NCBI RefSeq assembly: GCF_002951835.1
Contig: NZ_CP019448.1
Coordinates: 1,550,001-1,614,000 of the forward strand
DNA length: 64,000 bases
Reading direction: 5' to 3'
Source: Simonsiella muelleri ATCC 29453
GTDB lineage: Bacteria > Pseudomonadota > Gammaproteobacteria > Burkholderiales > Neisseriaceae
This document shows positions 62,364 to 64,000 of the stretch, one piece after another; the stretch's first letter is position 1, and the number at the start of each line of letters is the position of its first letter. The translations under genes were made by a program, and so were the position numbers. The notes beneath the pieces are model-generated. The model searched no databases, was not told the DNA's origin, and was given only the letters and a program-made list of their open reading frames with translations.

Positions 62364-63920
62364 ATGGACTTAAGTTGGCTTAGCGAACCGCAAACTTGGA
62401 TTGGATTTGCTACGTTATTGATTTTAGAAGTGGTTTTGGGTATTGATAATCTCGTCTTTGTGGCGATTTTGGCGAACAAAGTCAAACCCAGTTTGCGCGA
62501 TAGGGCGCGGATTACTGGCTTGAGTTTAGCGGTTGTGATTCGCATCATGATGCTGGCGTTTATGGCGAAAATCATGACGCTGACGCAACCTTTATTCCAA
62601 TTATACAGCTTAGACGTGTCAGGTAAGGATTTGATTATGCTTGGTGGTGGCATCTTTTTGCTTTACAAAGCCACCACCGAATTACACGAACGCTTAGAAG
62701 GCGCAAACCACTTTCAAATCGCTGATAACCACAAAAAACACGCCGCATTTTGGGGTGTGGTGGCGCAAATTCTGATTTTGGATGCGGTGTTTTCCATTGA
62801 TAGTGTGATTACGGCAGTGGCGATGGTGGAACACATTGTCGTGGCAATGGGAGCGGTAGTGGTAGCGATGACCGTCATGATTTCTGCCAGCAAACCACTC
62901 ACCGAATTCGTGGACAAACATCCCACAGTGGTGATGTTGTGTTTGGGCTTTTTGCTGATGATTGGTTTTAGTTTGATTGCAGAAGCGTTTCATATTCATA
63001 TTCCAAAAGGTTATTTGTATGCGGCGATTGGTTTCTCTATTTTGATTGAAATTTTTAATCAGGTTTCCATTAAAAATACCAAAAAAAATGAGTATATTGG
63101 CAGTTCGTGGCGACAACGAACCGCCGAAAATGTGTTGGGTATGATGGGCATACGAGAAAGCTTGTTGGCGACTGAGGGCGATGCGTCTAATGACAACGAA
63201 CATTTTGAAGAAAATGAAAAATCCATGATTCGCAGCGTGCTGACTTTGGCAGAACGCCCGATTTTTGGTGTGATGATTCCGCGCAGCGATATTGTGCGTC
63301 TGGATATTTCGCAAAGCAAAGACGAACAAAAAGCCAAATTAGCCGAATGCCCTTACACGAGAATGCTGGTGGTGGGCAAAGCTGGTGTGGACGAACCATT
63401 AGGCTACATCAACAAAAAAGATTTACTCACGCAATTGTTGGCGACTGGTGAACTGAATATTCATGCAGCCTTGCGTCAACCGTTGATGCTGCCTGAAAGT
63501 GCTACTGCATTGATGGCAATAGAATTATTTCGTACACACAGTGCGGATTATGCGTTGGTGGTTGACGAATTTGGCGCGGTATTGGGTTTGGTTACGATTA
63601 AAGATTTGCTGGAGACCATCGCAGGCGAATTCCCCGAAGAATTTGAACGTGAATTCGAACCGACTTTACAAGAATTGTCCGATGACAGTTTAACGGTAGA
63701 TGGCGCGTTGGAATACGTGGAGCTTGCGCCACAACTGAATTTACCGTTGCAAGAAGACGCAGGTTTTCATACGGTAGCGGGTTTGATTATGGAGCAATTG
63801 GGCGATTTGCCCGAAGTTGGCGATTCAGTGGAATATGCGGGTTGGCGTTTTCAAGTTATTGAAAAAGATGGGCATAAAATTGAACGTGTGAAAATTGAAC
63901 GTGTAGCAGAAGAAGAGTAG
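62364..63920 (+). CDS. TerC family protein with CBS pair and CorC/HlyC domain
   Basis: The 518-residue protein has an N-terminal TerC membrane domain (about residues 1-235; LEVVLGIDNLVFVAILA and DAVFSIDSVITAVAM carry the conserved Asp), two CBS motifs (about 300-425; MIPRSDIVRLD, ADYALVVDEFGAVLGLVTIKDLLE), and a C-terminal transporter-associated CorC/HlyC domain (GFHTVAGLIMEQLGDLPEVGD). This is the YoaE/YegH type. Roles in metal-ion homeostasis are proposed for the family. It is separate from the terC-like gene at 9663 and not linked to the Ter locus. Confidence 0.9.
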   Translation: MDLSWLSEPQTWIGFATLLILEVVLGIDNLVFVAILANKVKPSLRDRARITGLSLAVVIRIMMLAFMAKIMTLTQPLFQLYSLDVSGKDLIMLGGGIFLLYKATTELHERLEGANHFQIADNHKKHAAFWGVVAQILILDAVFSIDSVITAVAMVEHIVVAMGAVVVAMTVMISASKPLTEFVDKHPTVVMLCLGFLLMIGFSLIAEAFHIHIPKGYLYAAIGFSILIEIFNQVSIKNTKKNEYIGSSWRQRTAENVLGMMGIRESLLATEGDASNDNEHFEENEKSMIRSVLTLAERPIFGVMIPRSDIVRLDISQSKDEQKAKLAECPYTRMLVVGKAGVDEPLGYINKKDLLTQLLATGELNIHAALRQPLMLPESATALMAIELFRTHSADYALVVDEFGAVLGLVTIKDLLETIAGEFPEEFEREFEPTLQELSDDSLTVDGALEYVELAPQLNLPLQEDAGFHTVAGLIMEQLGDLPEVGDSVEYAGWRFQVIEKDGHKIERVKIERVAEEE

Positions 63921-63966
63921 GGACATGATTCAGGTGGTTTTTAGGGTGAGTGCTTTGCGTACAGCA

Positions 63967-63985
63967 TTTTCAGGCTGCCTGAAAA
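63967..63985. repeat. Perfect 19-base palindromic uptake sequence
   Basis: TTTTCAGGC-T-GCCTGAAAA is symmetric about its central base, so it contains both 12-base variants on opposite strands. It follows the last gene and could also act as a small hairpin terminator. Confidence 0.85.
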
Positions 63986-64000
63986 GAATCCTTGACTTTT

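Noticed and set aside
1..64000. CRISPR array
   Set aside because: No regularly spaced direct repeats were seen; the frequent short repeats are uptake sequences and inverted-repeat elements with irregular spacing.

Overview
This 64 kb window comes from a chromosome of the family Neisseriaceae, most likely the Simonsiella/Alysiella/Kingella side. The main evidence is a very dense DNA uptake sequence (DUS) of the AGGCAGCCTGAA / AGGCTGCCTGAA type, present in intergenic regions and inside genes. The moderately AT-rich composition and the gene content (FNR, di-haem cytochrome c5, HpnDE, LuxS, BamC, type I glutamine synthetase) agree. The genus is an inference; the DUS is seen directly.

Positions 1-3700 are the end of a prophage or phage-satellite-like element plus debris: the tail of an unknown phage protein, a DUF4224 protein, a C4-type antisense RNA with an Ash/Icd-like reading frame, a KilA-N antirepressor, a 51-residue membrane protein, a tyrosine recombinase, a decayed IS5-family transposase and an orphan Com-like zinc ribbon. 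The C4 RNA is supported by loop-to-downstream complementarity at two places.

Positions 3879-11389 hold a compact Ter-type stress-response locus. On the minus strand is the triad of TerY-like vWA protein, PP2C phosphatase and Ser/Thr kinase with a zinc ribbon. After a hydroxyisobutyrate-dehydrogenase-like gene come terC- and terD-like genes on the plus strand. I see no terZABEF in the window.

Positions 11500-31900 carry metabolism and regulation: phosphohexomutase, GT39-like membrane protein, divergent hemN/fnr with an FNR-box candidate between them, mgtE, tRNA-Glu and tRNA-Arg, a DnaQ-like exonuclease, the adjacent mtnN and luxS genes (SAH recycling), and gltBD divergent from glnA (the GS-GOGAT cycle), then ridA.

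Positions 31900-64000 are housekeeping: recR, trpS, ilvC, a methyltransferase, rdgB, bamC, dapA, a lipid A acyltransferase, an ABC-F protein, ttcA, marC, purB, cytochrome c5, hpnDE, a YciK-like SDR, mrp, a PiT transporter, parC, a PilS/PilR-like pair whose regulator carries a frameshift, purC, surE and a TerC-CBS-CorC protein.

Two families of short inverted-repeat elements are scattered through the window. One has ends reading AGAACCTGTATTCATAGCC. The other is Correia-like, with ends reading TATAGTCGTTTAAAAT. Many terminators are built from inverted DUS pairs.
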